The notes under the pieces are model-generated. The model was not told the DNA's origin, did not search any database, and saw only the letters and a program-made list of their open reading frames with translations. A stretch of DNA of 64,000 bases from Phytoseiulus persimilis (Eukaryota; Arthropoda; Arachnida; Mesostigmata; Phytoseiidae): assembly GCA_037576195.1 (NCBI GenBank), contig CM075101.1, forward strand, positions 2,108,001-2,172,000, in the 5' to 3' direction. Each line of letters starts with the position of its first letter. Within the stretch, counting starts at the first letter, position 1. The position numbers were made by a program, and so were the translations under genes. Positions 30,324-41,935 of the stretch are shown in pieces.

Positions 30324-31590
30324 TCATGAACTCTGAAAAACAGAAACATTGAACGCTAATCTGGATATGAGACCTGCGAGACCTAGAAATTCATGGAAAA
30401 CTGCAGATTCAAAGAGGTCGAGCTGCGTAGGAATGGTCGCCAGGGAATCCTTCGTACACGTGGTCGTTTTCCACGAGCCAGTGCTCCAAATCCGGAATGC
30501 GTGTTCCTCTTCGCTGTCTGCTAATACTGCAGGAGGCTCGGGCTCCTCCTCCGGTATGTCCAAATCATCAGGTGCTTGACTCACGGGATCTTCGGGGTTC
30601 CCAATACCGGCGTCGTCACCAGTGATTTGGAAGAGTCCGTGACGCGCGAAGGAGGCTCCAACTCTGAACTTGACCCGATTAATAAATTGTAGCGGAGAGA
30701 TTTCCTCGGCATCCTATAAATTCCAAGACTGCGAACTGTTGAGCTCGTTGAGTCTTGTTGCCCGACTCGGCCTCGATCCGATGTGCATGGTCCCGCCGCG
30801 ATGGATCTTCTGGTCGATGATTATGTCTGCCGCCATCTCCAGGTTCACTGAAATCAAATTTCAAACTGCGGCGTGTGTACCCAAACGGCGTCGCAGTGCA
30901 GCGTTGTTTGATTCCACGGCGTTTTTTGGGCGTGCGATTATCCTGTAAACTGAGAGATCGTCGGGCCCGACCCGAGTTAACCAAAAGGTACGCACGTAGT
31001 TCGCGAGTCTCTCGAGTTGCGGATGCGCAAGTTCCGCCGCCGCAGCTGCACAGTCTTCGAAGGCAGGCCTGATTTGGGCGGAAGGCAGGAGGGGCAGAGC
31101 ACGGAAGCCCAGAACGTGTTACAGTACTTCCCCCGGACCACGAGGCTTCGCAGCCGAACCGATTATAGGAGACCTGGCCATTCGAATTACGCTCTGCGCG
31201 TAATGGAACAGACAGCCTCGTTCTAGAGCATGGGGGAATTCCGATTGGGCTGCGGCCCTGATCGAACTATCCCAATCACTCATGAACTGCTGGACAGCCA
31301 AACCTGGACTGGCTGCTTTCAAACACCCGAACACCCACCTGTAGGCAGGGGCCGACGCGGAATTCATGAGAGCACAAGCCACCATCCCGACGTGACCCTG
31401 CCAGTTCCCATGGATGGTGAATAACTGCGAACACAAATTCCTGGGAACAACTTTGTAGGTGGCGTCCGCGTGCATCATCACAGCTTCGTTAAGCAGCTGG
31501 AGCGAGCTAGCGGTCGTTAGAACGAGCGCATTATGGTCAGCACTATAGAAGCTCAGAAGGCGCTCACCGTGGACAGTGCGTGTTGGAAGT
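30324..31590 (-). pseudogene. MULE-3 transposase remnant, duplicate copy 2 plus catalytic N-terminal part
   Basis: A minus-strand remnant with MHADATYKVVPR (first Asp), FMSDWDSS (second Asp), CLFHYAQ and NAVESNN, followed by the C-terminal region. Frameshifts and the upstream deletion near 31588 make it non-functional. Confidence 0.85.
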
Positions 31591-31753
31591 ACTTCGCCGG
31601 GCCCGTAGGCGCTTAGCCGAAGTACTCTGCCTGCCCCGAAGGTGCCTGGCCGGTCCGTACTACAGAACCGTCGGAATTCATAGCTGGCGCGCTCTCTCTC
31701 CCTCCCAAAAGAATGCGTCCATCAGCCTTGCTCCGGGACTGTGATCGCCACCC

Positions 31754-33208
31754 CCTAGACCCCCCTCAGCGGGGTGCCTATCATTCGAGGTAAACGGCCA
31801 AAGGGTCGCAAACAATGTAGCAGACGTCGAGATTTTCGAGGGAGAGGAGGAGCCGACACTCACGGCAGTCGGAGAGGGAGCGCGCCCGATTCAAATAACC
31901 GAAGGCTCGTTGAGGATATCGGCTGCTCCAACAAGACCACTCGAGTGGGATCATCGCATACAAGGGAATGGCATGGCCTCATGTTGGGATCTGGGATTGA
32001 GAGCTATGTAGTCGTGTACTTATATATGGACTTTCCAGGAAATCTGTCTTCAAGAATTCCCCCTCCGCCACCTTGACCATCTAACTGCAGTTCCCAACTT
32101 CAGCTGCTCGCTACCCTGGAATAAGGCTCATGCATCGAGCTTGCTGTCCACACACATACGGGCTAATATCCATTAACTTTCAAGAGAGATACAAATTCGT
32201 TCAAAGAATAAATGGGAAAACGGCTGGTAATGGACATACGACGGTTCATTCGCTTCCGTTACAATTTCGGATCCTCCCGGCAGCGATGTCAAGCAAGAGT
32301 GCTCCTTTCACTCTATGGGGTTAACAAGATGAATCCACCGAGAACGGAGCCACTCGTTACATCGATATTTCTCTGTAGCAAAAGGTATTTCCTCAGGAGT
32401 TCCGTTGCGCGAAGAATCGACGGTTGTCGAATTCTGGATGAGAAATCCGAGTGATCGAGTCTGGGAGATCCAGTTAGCTGGCCAAGATCTCCCGTCTCTG
32501 GTTTTTTCCTGGGCTTCTCCAACAGAGGACTTCGTCTTTGTGCCTCACCATCAACGACCCCGAGTCTGAATATAGCAGGAAAGCCACGCTCCATATCGCT
32601 CAAGTCTCAATCTCGTGCTAGTGTCGAGATCGGTGGGAGTGATCGATCCAATCGACTCGTCGGATCTCGTCCCTGATAAGACCAGTCGAAAAACTCTTCG
32701 CGCGTATTCATGACAAGTATTCATTCGTTGCAATCGTCCGGTCTTGGGGATTATTTTTCATGTACCCAACTCTTCGAGACCACATACTGAGCTGGCTGAC
32801 CTGTTGTTCCGAAATTTTGATTCAGTGAGCACTCATCCATACTAGCGGCAATATCAAAAACTGTACTTCGACGGAACAAGCCAATACAGGAAGACCCATT
32901 TTAGTCGGACGGGTCTGGGAAATGGCTCCATCGAGGGAGACACGGATGTGCGATCAACGAGAATTTGTAAAGTGCTTGTGGAACGATGCGAACGGAGGAG
33001 AAGAGAGTTGCTGTGCCCGAAAAATCGAAAACGTTATCATATGCTAGGGGCTAGTTTCATATGCCCGATTTTGACCCGAATCAGAGTCTCTTCTCTGAGA
33101 CCGATCACTGAATGTGCAACCGAGAATTTGGTGCTCAGTCATTCAACGGATGAACCATGTCGGTTTTGTTTCCCCAAGGTGAGAGGCTTTCGATAGGAAT
33201 ATCTCCGC
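31754..33208. other. Unassigned stretch right of MULE-3
   Basis: It begins with the MULE-3 target duplication. GGGGTGCCTATCATT at about 31,770 resembles the tip of the foldback family at 33,451. No coding sequence recognised. Confidence 0.4.
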
Positions 33209-33450
33209 TCATGCCCCATCTTCCGGCTCATTAGCGATAGCATCGACTCGAGAAATCCATGAAGATGAGAATGGGATGATTTTTGGATCATCCATTCCCA
33301 TTCCTTCGGGCATTGCCTCCAGCAGCATCGTCTGAAGAGTTCGCTTTCCGCAATGAATTGCGGTTTCCAGGGCCTGTCCGAGCGCCAACGCCCTCAAGGA
33401 ACCCTCCTTGATTTGAATAGCGCGCGTCTCCTCCATCAGTGCATCGAATG
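33209..33450 (-). other. Open frame abutting a foldback element
   Basis: A minus-strand frame of about 80 residues with protein-like composition (for example GQALETAIHCGKRTLQTML) ends at a stop at 33209 and runs to the foldback tip at 33451. It could be a host exon interrupted by that insertion. No family recognised and no splice evidence. Confidence 0.25.
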
Positions 33451-35022
33451 GGGTGCCTATCATTTGATCCTTGTTTATCAAATGGATGAATTTTTAAAGG
33501 GACATCCGGCCGCTGGTTTGACGGCCGAGCGGGAGGCATCGTGCTAAGGTGCTGCTCAGGTGGCCCTCAGCGGTGCTGCCGAGACAGAATCCCGTTGAAG
33601 ATATGAGTTATTGATATAATAATTCAGAGTATTCCATCTGGAACGACGGTATTTTTCTCTCTTCTCTCAACATGAGACGCGCATTCGTTTTGTCGTTCCA
33701 GAACTGAATTCGCGGACGTGCTAGCGTGGAAGTACGCTTGGAACTGAGTATTGGAGCGGATAGCTTATGAAGTTGAGATTGAAATCACGAGTCCTCAAAT
33801 AATCTCCCTATTCCGTGTTTGTTGCTGCATCAAGTCACGAGTTTGGCCGTGCGGCGCGCGTGTGGACGATCCAATGGGGATAAGATATATTTGTCAGTTC
33901 GAGGATTCATATCGGAGAGGATAGTGGGAATCCTACCCAGGCTTGCTGTTGAGATGGGAACTTATTTGAGAAAAACCGGCTCGGAATTGAATAAGGTAGG
34001 GCATCTGATCTGGAAACACGACGATCAATCTACGGCAAGTGTCTTTCTCGTATGAGCTCGTTTTCCCACAAACCGACTCTCATGTATTCGATTCCTCGTT
34101 GGGGAGCTCATTTCGTAAGCGAGCCGGGGTAATGGATGTACCGTGGAGGTAGGCACTCTCCGGAAGCTTGGAGGTGAAGATTGAAGCGAGTCAAGGTGAG
34201 GAAACGCGCTACGTCTTACATGAAGGGAGCTGGCGAAAGATAGAAGACAGCGATGTGGAGTCTTCGGACTCTTTGGAGCGGTACAGGGAAACTTCGGAAG
34301 GTTAGTCCTCGAGTGCGGTCGTGGATGCGTATCGCAAAGGATGGCGAGAGAGCTAGGATCACCCAAGTTGGACTCGTGGATGAAATTCACCTCGCCGAGG
34401 TGAAGCAGCGCGCCTTGCCGAAAGAGAACAGCATTCCGTAAACGACGGGAGCTAAACGACGGAAGGCACCGAAACAAGAGCATAGTGCCGGCCAATTCTC
34501 CGGGACCCGATCATTTGATCCTTGTTTATCAAATGGATGCATTTTTAAAGGGACATCTGTCCGCTCAAGGAGCGGAGAATTGGCCGTCACTATGCTCTTG
34601 TTTCGGTGCCTTCCGTCGTTTAGCTCCCGTTGTTTAGGGAATGCTGTTCTCTTTCGGCAAGGCGCGCTGCTTCACCTCGAATTTCAACTTTAACTTCAAT
34701 TTTAACTTCATATCCGCTCCAATACTCAGTTCCAAGCGTACTTCCACGCTAGCACGTCTGCGAATTCAGTTCTGGAACGACAAACCGAATGCGCGTCTCA
34801 TGTTGAGAGAAGAGAGAAGGATACCGTCGTTCCAGATGGAATACTCTGAGTTATTCAATCAATAACTCATATCTTCAACGGGATTCTGTCTCGGCAGCAC
34901 CGCTGAGGGCCACCTGAGCAGCACCTTAGCACGATACCTCCCGCTCGGCCGCCAAACCAGCGGCCGGATGTCCCTTTGAAAATTCATCCATTTGATAAAC
35001 AAGGATCAAATGATAGGCACCC
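33451..35022. mobile_element. Foldback element with arms of about 340 bp
   Basis: The left arm 33451 to about 33790 and right arm about 34680-35022 are inverted copies. Tips read GGGTGCCTATCATTTGATCC. The core ATTTTTAAAGGGACATCCGG matches the element at 181-1065. The arms contain a CAACATGAGACGCGCATTCG segment. A second, smaller inverted repeat (about 34405-34500 against 34570-34680) lies inside. No target duplication and no transposase found. Confidence 0.75.
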
Positions 35023-35100
35023 AATTCTCCGCTCCTTGAGCGGACGGATGTCCCTTTAAAAATGCCTCCATTTGATAAACAAGGATCAAATGATCGGTTC
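35023..35100. repeat. Solo arm of the same foldback family
   Basis: AATTCTCCGCTCCTTGAGCGG, then the ATGTCCCTTTAAAAATG core and a GATCAAATGATCGG tip. It is the inverse of the segment at 34505-34585, pointing to fragmentation or nested insertion of related elements. Confidence 0.6.
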
Positions 35101-35350
35101 CCATCGAATGTCGTCTCACCCTTTCCCTCGAATCCGTCTGCTACACTCAAGATTGTTTGCTACACTTTGGCCTACAGCCAATATTGCGATTTGCGATCAA
35201 TTAGTGTTCGGAAGCGCCCTGGAATGGTCCAGGTTGGAATTTTCCGAGGTCCTGGACTGGTCCACATTGGATGCATTGGGGCGCGATTCGAGACAGAACG
35301 TAGGGTCTGCGTCGCAGCTCGTTTGGCTTGTTAGCCTCATGACTTATGAC

Positions 35351-36892
35351 TAGAGACGCCATATGAGCGGACATGTCCTCGTCCGTCCGCTTAGTCCGCT
35401 TTCTAGCTTTTCAGGGCAAATGTCCGTTTTCTTCGCGAATGACAGTAATCGTTGAGTTCGCAGGCACTTCATGTGAAAGAGAGCGCTGTTCCGAATCCCG
35501 AGGGGTGTCGATTCAGCCAAAGAGACAGTTTAGCCGTTCGTCAACTGCGCTTCATAATATAAAGATAATATAATATTTCCGTAGTCAGGGACAAACTCTT
35601 ATTCTTCCCTCCGGGACCTCGGATCAAATGGAGGGGTGTCGAGTTGACGGGTTGGATGCATCGATAAGTAAATGTGAATGACCAGGACTCGGTTAAGATA
35701 CTATGGGTTCTGGAAAGGGAGGCTTCATACATCTTCGACTTTGTGCTTCCTGTTGGGGAGCGAAATCATATGCCGTCGGGAGCTCTCGATCTTGGGAAGA
35801 TCTGGTAATGAAATGATGATTCCGCGGAAACGAGGAGAAGAACGCTCACTCGAAAATCGATGCGGAATCAAATCTCTATGTTTGGAAACTCATTGCTTGG
35901 TTCGCCAGGTTCTCACCTCTGATAATTGCTCTCCCCTGAGCTGGAAAGAATCGACTCCAACTGTAATTCGCCTGAATTCACATGCTCTGCACATGTGTTC
36001 CGCCTGCTCTGCGAGACGGTTCGTGAGCATTAGTAGATTTTGCCGAGCATTCATCGGGCACGGGCTGCTGCCCCACGCGCCACCAACTGCGCGTCTGGGA
36101 ATCCCTCAATGCTGCCTCCCTTCATTTCAAGAATCTCGAGAGAGTCAAGATCTTCGTGTCTCGTTTCGAAGGCATAGCGGCCGAAATATTGGCCTTATGG
36201 ACTCTTGCTCAAGATGCAGAGCTGCAAAATCGATCCGAAGCAGTTTCGGTAATTTTTGAGCTCCTGGAATTCATCGTGGCTTGATTCACGGTCGAAATCC
36301 ATGGATGAGCGGCTATCAATCTTACTTTCGATCAAGAGCCAAATGAGGGCAGACCTCCCCGCCTGATTGGAGCAAATTTTCTCGAATAGCCCCGATTCCA
36401 CTTGACTCTCGACTCTTCCGTCATGCACTCTCTCGCAATGCCGGAATCGAGTGATTTTTTTCTCCGTTGAAAAACATTCCCACGGATAATCTGACCTCCT
36501 CGTCAGATCAGCATGATGCGAGGTGACATTTACTGATCGAAATCAGGGAAAGAACATCGTCCGTGAAGAGATTCTCGCTTCACGGTGTCTCTGTCGCCTG
36601 GACGGAAGTCAAGCATGCTTCGCTGTCTCCCTGTCGACAACTTGGAACAATGGAGAATATTCATCGATCGCTCCATCAGCAGCTCTGTCTGTATGACAAC
36701 GGAATCGCCCTGCTTCGATACATATATGACTGCCCGAAATCCCAGCTAATAAAACTCATCGTGTACTGAAAGGGCATGCTCAAATCGCGAAAATAACGGA
36801 TGTCCGCTTCCACTGTCCGTTAGTGCCTCGGATGTCCGCCGGACACGTGTCCGCTTTTTGCGGAAAAAATGTCCGCTCATATGGCGTCCCTA
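35351..36892. mobile_element. Non-autonomous hAT element
   Basis: Terminal repeats TAGAGACGCCATATGAGCGG (left) and, at the right end read inward, TAGGGACGCCATATGAGCGG. The 8-bp target duplication CTTATGAC is exact at 35343-35350 and 36893-36900. Subterminal regions are rich in GTCCGC/GCGGAC hexamers, as expected for hAT transposase-binding sites. 1,542 bp; no transposase relic recognised inside. Confidence 0.9.
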
Positions 36893-36900
36893 CTTATGAC

Positions 36901-38780
36901 TTATGAGTCTCGATATGATTCGTGAGGGAAAACGCACTCCAGGGAGGAGATGAGCGGTAGGATTTGAGATGCGCTCTCCCTCAGGTATTGGAGGGCTACA
37001 CTGCAAGCTACTCATAAGATTATTCTCCTCATTGAATTGGGGTTCTCTTCCCAGCTTTCCGATTCCAAGCTAAATCTAATCAGCTCAAGGTTTCTGAGAA
37101 TATCGTGGGGCTCAATTCGAGGCTAGGGCTTATGTAGTTCTAGCGCTGAGAATAACAGCAGAACTCCCTCAGATCTGCGCTTAACTGGAAACTGATCTCG
37201 ACTAGAAGACAATGCTGCTTAGAGCAGAGATCGCTCTTCAAGACGTCCTGGATCTGACCTGTCAAAGACTGCTCATAGCTCAGAGTCCCGTCCTTGAAAA
37301 TTCTCCAGAGGCGGTCATGAAGGATTTAGCTTTCCCAGCAAATGGCGCTGTGACGGTAGCGGGGGCCAGAGCCTCTACAAGCAAGAATTCACTGAAACCT
37401 CGATGAGTGATGCGTCCCTTTTCATGTTTTCCTTCGTTCTCCTTGAGCTCGCCGTGAATCGCGGTGTAGGGTACGCTTGATGGAATCCCGCTCTAGTATC
37501 AACTGAACTCTGTCGACCCATGAAATTCATGTTTCAGAAGGAGACAAGTGACACAATTCTGCATGAGATCGAACTCCTCAAGTCTCATATACAGCGTTTG
37601 AGGCCCACGATGGGTCGTGTAGGTACCTCCGAAGTTGAAGTAACGCAGAAATGCGAGGGCCCGAACGACAAGTCGGGATTCAGATAAGAGTCGTCGATAA
37701 ATGAATTGGAAAGTACAGTGAATTGTTTTCGAATCACCCACAGAAAAACGAGAGACAGTTTCGTTTTCTCGTTTCCTGAGACAGAAACTCAGGGAACGGC
37801 CCAGCCATTTCCGTGAAAGACTGGCCACGCTGATGCCTACCCCTCCACGGTAGGAGCGTAACGAGCCGGGTTGAAAGGTATGACGACTGCCATGAATGAT
37901 GGACATCATGGAGACGGTGATGATGTGGGCAACCCTTACTCTGCACTTTGCTGCACAAACAATAACGCTGATCCGCTCGGCATTATCTTCGAGACGAAGG
38001 ATGAAGAGTCGCTGAATGATGCCTCCTCCCCCCTCTCCATGGTTGGAGCGTAACGAGCCGGCCAGGAGCAGCACATGGGTTAGGGTCCAACAAGCCGGAA
38101 ATTCGAACCCGAAACGCATGAAGCCGAAGAATCGAGCCCGAAAAGCATGAAGCCGGAAACCTCCTCTCCCCTACGGTGGAGTGGTCGGGACTGGTTTGGC
38201 GGAATGGAATTTTTGTGTCGTTTCGTCGATCTGTACCTTTGTGAGACTCCATTGGATGACACGCACCTGATGCGAAGAATCAGTGAGCTCGACTCGCCGC
38301 TCGGTGCCAGTGAGAGTCCCAGGCAACTCATAGGCTCATTGAGGTGATTCGGGAGCACCGATATGTGATATCACCGAGCCGCCTGGTTCGCCGAGTCACT
38401 TGTTGACCACGGAGTACACCGGCCGTCGGTGGCTTCGGCGATTCACTTCCAGACAGCGGAGCCATCGCTGATCGATTCCGGTTTTCCCCTTCCGGTGGGA
38501 AAGAAAAAGGTGTTGTAACAGCGTATTCTGCCAATACTCCTAGAGCTGGAGGTGAAGGTTCCTCTTCAGTTCTAGCAAGTTGACCTCGGAAACTCCAAGA
38601 TTCGCGCTCAGCACATTGCTTCCTGTAGCAGCTCCACCTTTGCTCAGTTCGAACAGGGGACCGTAGGTGCGGAACAGCGAGGACGTAAGCGAGGTAGAAG
38701 AAGTAGGTAGGCTGAGCGTAACGAAGCTGCAATTTCTCCCCGCTAAACCAGTCCCGACCGCTCCGCTGTTTGATGAGGAG
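36901..38780. other. Unassigned stretch with scattered repeats
   Basis: No gene recognised. AGCGTAACGAGCCGG, preceded by a CTCCA-rich segment, occurs at about 37,850 and 38,045. The segment 38094-38201 recurs inverted at about 38740-38900. Confidence 0.4.
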
Positions 38781-38782
38781 GT

Positions 38783-38905
38783 TTTCGGCTTCACGCTCTT
38801 CGGCTTCATGCTTTTCGGCTTTACGCTTTTCGGCTTTACGCTTTTCGGCTTCACGCTCTTCGGCTCCATGCTTCTCGGCTTCATGCTGTTCGGGCTCGAT
38901 TTTTC
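38783..38905 (+). repeat. 15-bp tandem repeat
   Basis: About eight units of a 15-bp motif (TTCGGCTTCACGCTC with variants). The minus strand reads a repeated KPKSV-type pentapeptide. No evidence that it is translated. Confidence 0.85.
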
Positions 38906-38975
38906 GGTTTCACGCATTTTGGGCTCGATTTTTTGGGATCCAGGGTATACAGCAGCACATGCACCCAGAGCTCCT

Positions 38976-39231
38976 GCGCAACGCTAGATACGTCTTCGCT
39001 AAGAACTAAACGCGGAAACCACCCCTGTCCCGCCAGTATGAAGGACCTTTCCGTGTCATCGAGACCGGCTCGAAGACCTTCAAAATCATCCGGAATGGAA
39101 AAGAGGACTTAGTATCAGTTGATCGCCCGGAAAGAGGTCATTTGGATGAGCAAGTTGACACAAGCCCCGAACCGCGCACCGATGCGACTCAACTGAGTTT
39201 GAACCCAACCGGAGTCCGACGCAAATTCTGA
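38976..39231 (+). pseudogene. Ty3/mdg4-type pol C-terminal relic
   Basis: After one stop (TAA near 38994) the frame reads RKPPLSRQYEGPFRVIETG, then KTFKIIRNGKEDLVSVDRPE and on to TGA 39229-39231. This is the GPY/F-type integrase C-terminal module of Ty3/mdg4 elements. It belongs to a different lineage from gypsy-1 and gypsy-3, which have no such tail here. Confidence 0.75.
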
Positions 39232-40028
39232 CAGAACTGTCATCAAGCTTGGTGATGCAACACGTGACGCGGCTAGAAGTAGCTGCCATCGGTCTCTCAA
39301 TGAACGCGCTGGAAGAGACGGCCGTTGGGATCAAGCGGGTGGCGTAACAGGTCAGTCAGGGCAATCGTCGCCCTGCACGAAGGGGGCCAGTGGAACATTC
39401 TTTCTTGAAATGTAAGGGATGTATAGGTAAACAAATCCGTTCTCGTGTCCGCTCTTGGAGGAAATCTGTAGGAGATGTCAGAAGGATGGACACATCCGGA
39501 AGGCCTGCGTGTCCGGAGGAGGGCGTAACCAGTCGCGTGCTCGAATGAACTCGATCCGTCTCTCACGGCTGGGTTCAGATAACGAAGCAACTCCTTCACT
39601 TTGAGCTCTTGCTCGTTCGCCAATCAACGGCGTGGCAGTACAACCCAACATTGGCAGTGGCGCGGACGCATTAGCAATCGGTTCGTCCACCTGGGAGATG
39701 TTAGGTTCTCCTCGCCCCCGGGCGGTGGCAACTCCGTGTACCGCCGCAGATAGTCATCCGATCCAGGTGGAAGGGAAGTTCCATGCAACTGTCGCATTGG
39801 CAAGAAGGTGCCCCAGAGCTGCGAGATCGAATTATCGTGTTGACCAGCGATAGTGGCGATCTCCTCGGTGGAGGCTTGTTTTATGCTTCGGGTTTGCGGA
39901 GGACCTCTTCTCATGTTCAGCTCGGGCAGCTCTACGATTCGATCTCCTCAGCTCTCCGAGTCTTCCCTGGGGTATTGCATCAAGACCGAAGTAGAGCTCC
40001 GTCTGAATACCAGAGCGGTTCCCGTATA

Positions 40029-41171
40029 TTGAGTGGATGCAAAAGTTCTGGGCCCCTAATTTCAATCGCTCATAACTCAGCTCCCAGGAGGCGCAGAGAG
40101 ATAAAAAAATATGCGAAATGTGCGGAATCCAGTCAGCATTCAGATGGAATGAACACCGACATTTCTCGAAGAGCACTGTGCTCACAGGATCGATCTTACT
40201 GGAAGGGTCGAAATCCGGAAAATCGCGATTTCGCAGTTCCGGCGATACTAAGATTATGACCCCCTGTTTTCTCTCCAGAGTCATAAGGCTCGTCAAAAAA
40301 CAAGCGATTTCAGAAAGAAAAAGAACATTTTGGCCACGGCGAAGCGGAGATATCGGCTTCCGAATACTCGAACTTTTTGTGACCTTTTTTCCGCCAATTG
40401 AACGGTCTCATGGATTGGATACGCCTGAAGTTCGTGAAAGTTTCAAAAACTCCAGCTATCATCCCGGAATGGCTAACCGATATCAACTGATCCGGAGCGC
40501 AATGCTCCACGAGCTCCTCAAGAGGAATTCAGCGGCGGAGACGAAGCAAAGGGAACCCGTGTTCCGTGAAGCCACTTCGTCTCTTTCCACAGTGAAGGGG
40601 TGGTTCGCTAAGTTCCGAAACGGCAACCAGGACCTGAACGATGAGCCACGATTCAGGCCGATCTGTCGAACTGAGTGACGACGACTTGGTTGCTTTCCTC
40701 AACGAAAATCCGTCGATATCAAACGGCGAGTATGTACCCGAATAATGGGAAATAAAATGTGTATTGCTCAATGGTGTCACCGCAGTGAAATGACTCTTCC
40801 GTCACTGGAGAAGACGAAAATGATTCCGACAATCCGACTCTGATTCTGAGGTCCCTTCTTGCAAGGCGAACAACGATGGAGTTTATTGAGAGCACGCTTC
40901 CGAGAGGCTTCTGGGAGTTTCCAGGGGAATTCGAGCGTACACCATCCATGAGACCGTTCCATTGGCGGAAAAAGTTCAGCAAAGAATCACAAAAAATCGA
41001 ATCGTCGGGAGCCGATATCTCCGCTTTGCTGTGGCCAAAATGCTCAATTTTTTGTTGAAACCGCTTATTATTCGACGAACTTCATGTTTCTGAAGAGAAA
41101 ACAGGGAGTCATTATCTTGGTTTAGCCGGAGCGATTGAAATCAAAGGCCCAGAACTTTTGCATCCACCCAA
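40029..41171 (+). mobile_element. mariner element with very long TIRs, inserted in gypsy-3
   Basis: Ends TTGAGTGGATGCAAAAG (left) and the complement of TTGGGTGGATGCAAAAG (right), flanked by TA at 40027-40028 and 41172-41173. Inverted homology runs inward about 400 bp on the left and 235 bp on the right, with one gap of roughly 160 bp. Removing it (leaving one TA) keeps the gypsy-3 pol frame open across the site. It contains a short transposase remnant. Confidence 0.88.
40471..40745 (+). pseudogene. mariner transposase N-terminal remnant
   Basis: It starts MANRYQLIRSAMLHELL and shows the mariner helix-turn-helix pattern (VKGWFAKFRNGNQDLNDEPR), then after a frameshift ELSDDDLVAFLNENPS. No DDD catalytic core remains. 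Confidence 0.8.
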
Positions 41172-41935
41172 TATCTTCCCGGACGCGCTCTGGTGATGCC
41201 TATTCGGGAACTTGTGGACAAGGAGCTTGACCGGCTAGAGGAAACGCTGCGTTAAGTTGAATCTTCCAAGTGTCGTGGTTCGCAAGGCGAACAGTTAGAT
41301 CCGCATGTGCGTGGATTACTCCACGGGTTTGAACGAGGCTCTCCGGGGAGTCGACTACCCCCTGCCCAACATGGGAGAAATCATTAGATTTCGGGGCGGC
41401 TCCCGAGTCTTTTCCCAGCAGGATGTCGCCAATGCGTTGATCTCCAGTTGCCCCTCAGCATCATTAGTCGTCGGTTGACACCAACGTAAGACTACAAAAC
41501 TGAGCTTTCGCCGAGTGAAGTATCTCGTGATCCTGGTTTCCGAAAATGGTATCGGCACTGACTCGACAAAAACGGAAGCGATCCGGATACTCCGTCAGCC
41601 AAGGAAAGTTTCAGAAGTTCGTTCTTTCCTCGGGCTCACAGATCAAGGCAGTCGAGACTCCTTTTGAAGCTCTCCTGAAGAAAGGAGTTTCCTTCGCCAG
41701 GGAGCCGCTCTCTAGCTCTCTGGTCCTCGCTCATCACGACCCTCGCCAAACCGTGGTGGTCGCAGCGGACGCCTGCGACACGGGCCTTCGACCGCGTTCG
41801 GCGTGGCTGGTCAGGAACTGAGCGGAAGGACCCTCTCCTCCGTCCGTTCGCGCAGCAAGCAGACAGCTTGTGTGAAGCGGATGGATCCTGCTCTTAGCTG
41901 ATGGTGTCGCGGTTTCGGCCGCTCGGCGGCCAACT

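Larger units (their letters stand above)
17917..31753 (-). mobile_element. MULE-3, nested host of gypsy-2 and MULE-2
   Basis: The left end begins GGGTCCG and contains ATCACAGTCCCGG; the right end is CCGGGACTGTGATCGCCACCC. An identical 8-bp target duplication CCTAGACC lies at 17909-17916 and 31754-31761. It carries the same family of transposase as MULE-2, on the minus strand, but is dead. Relative to MULE-2 it lacks about 1.5 kb of 5' sequence (joint near 31588). It has an internal 1.83-kb tandem duplication (18386-20215 and 20216-20966 plus 30094-31175). gypsy-2 inserted into the second duplicate. Confidence 0.9.

Noticed and set aside
38540..38917. Minus-strand protein with KPKSV repeats
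   Set aside because: It is the translation of the 15-bp tandem repeat; no start context or domain.
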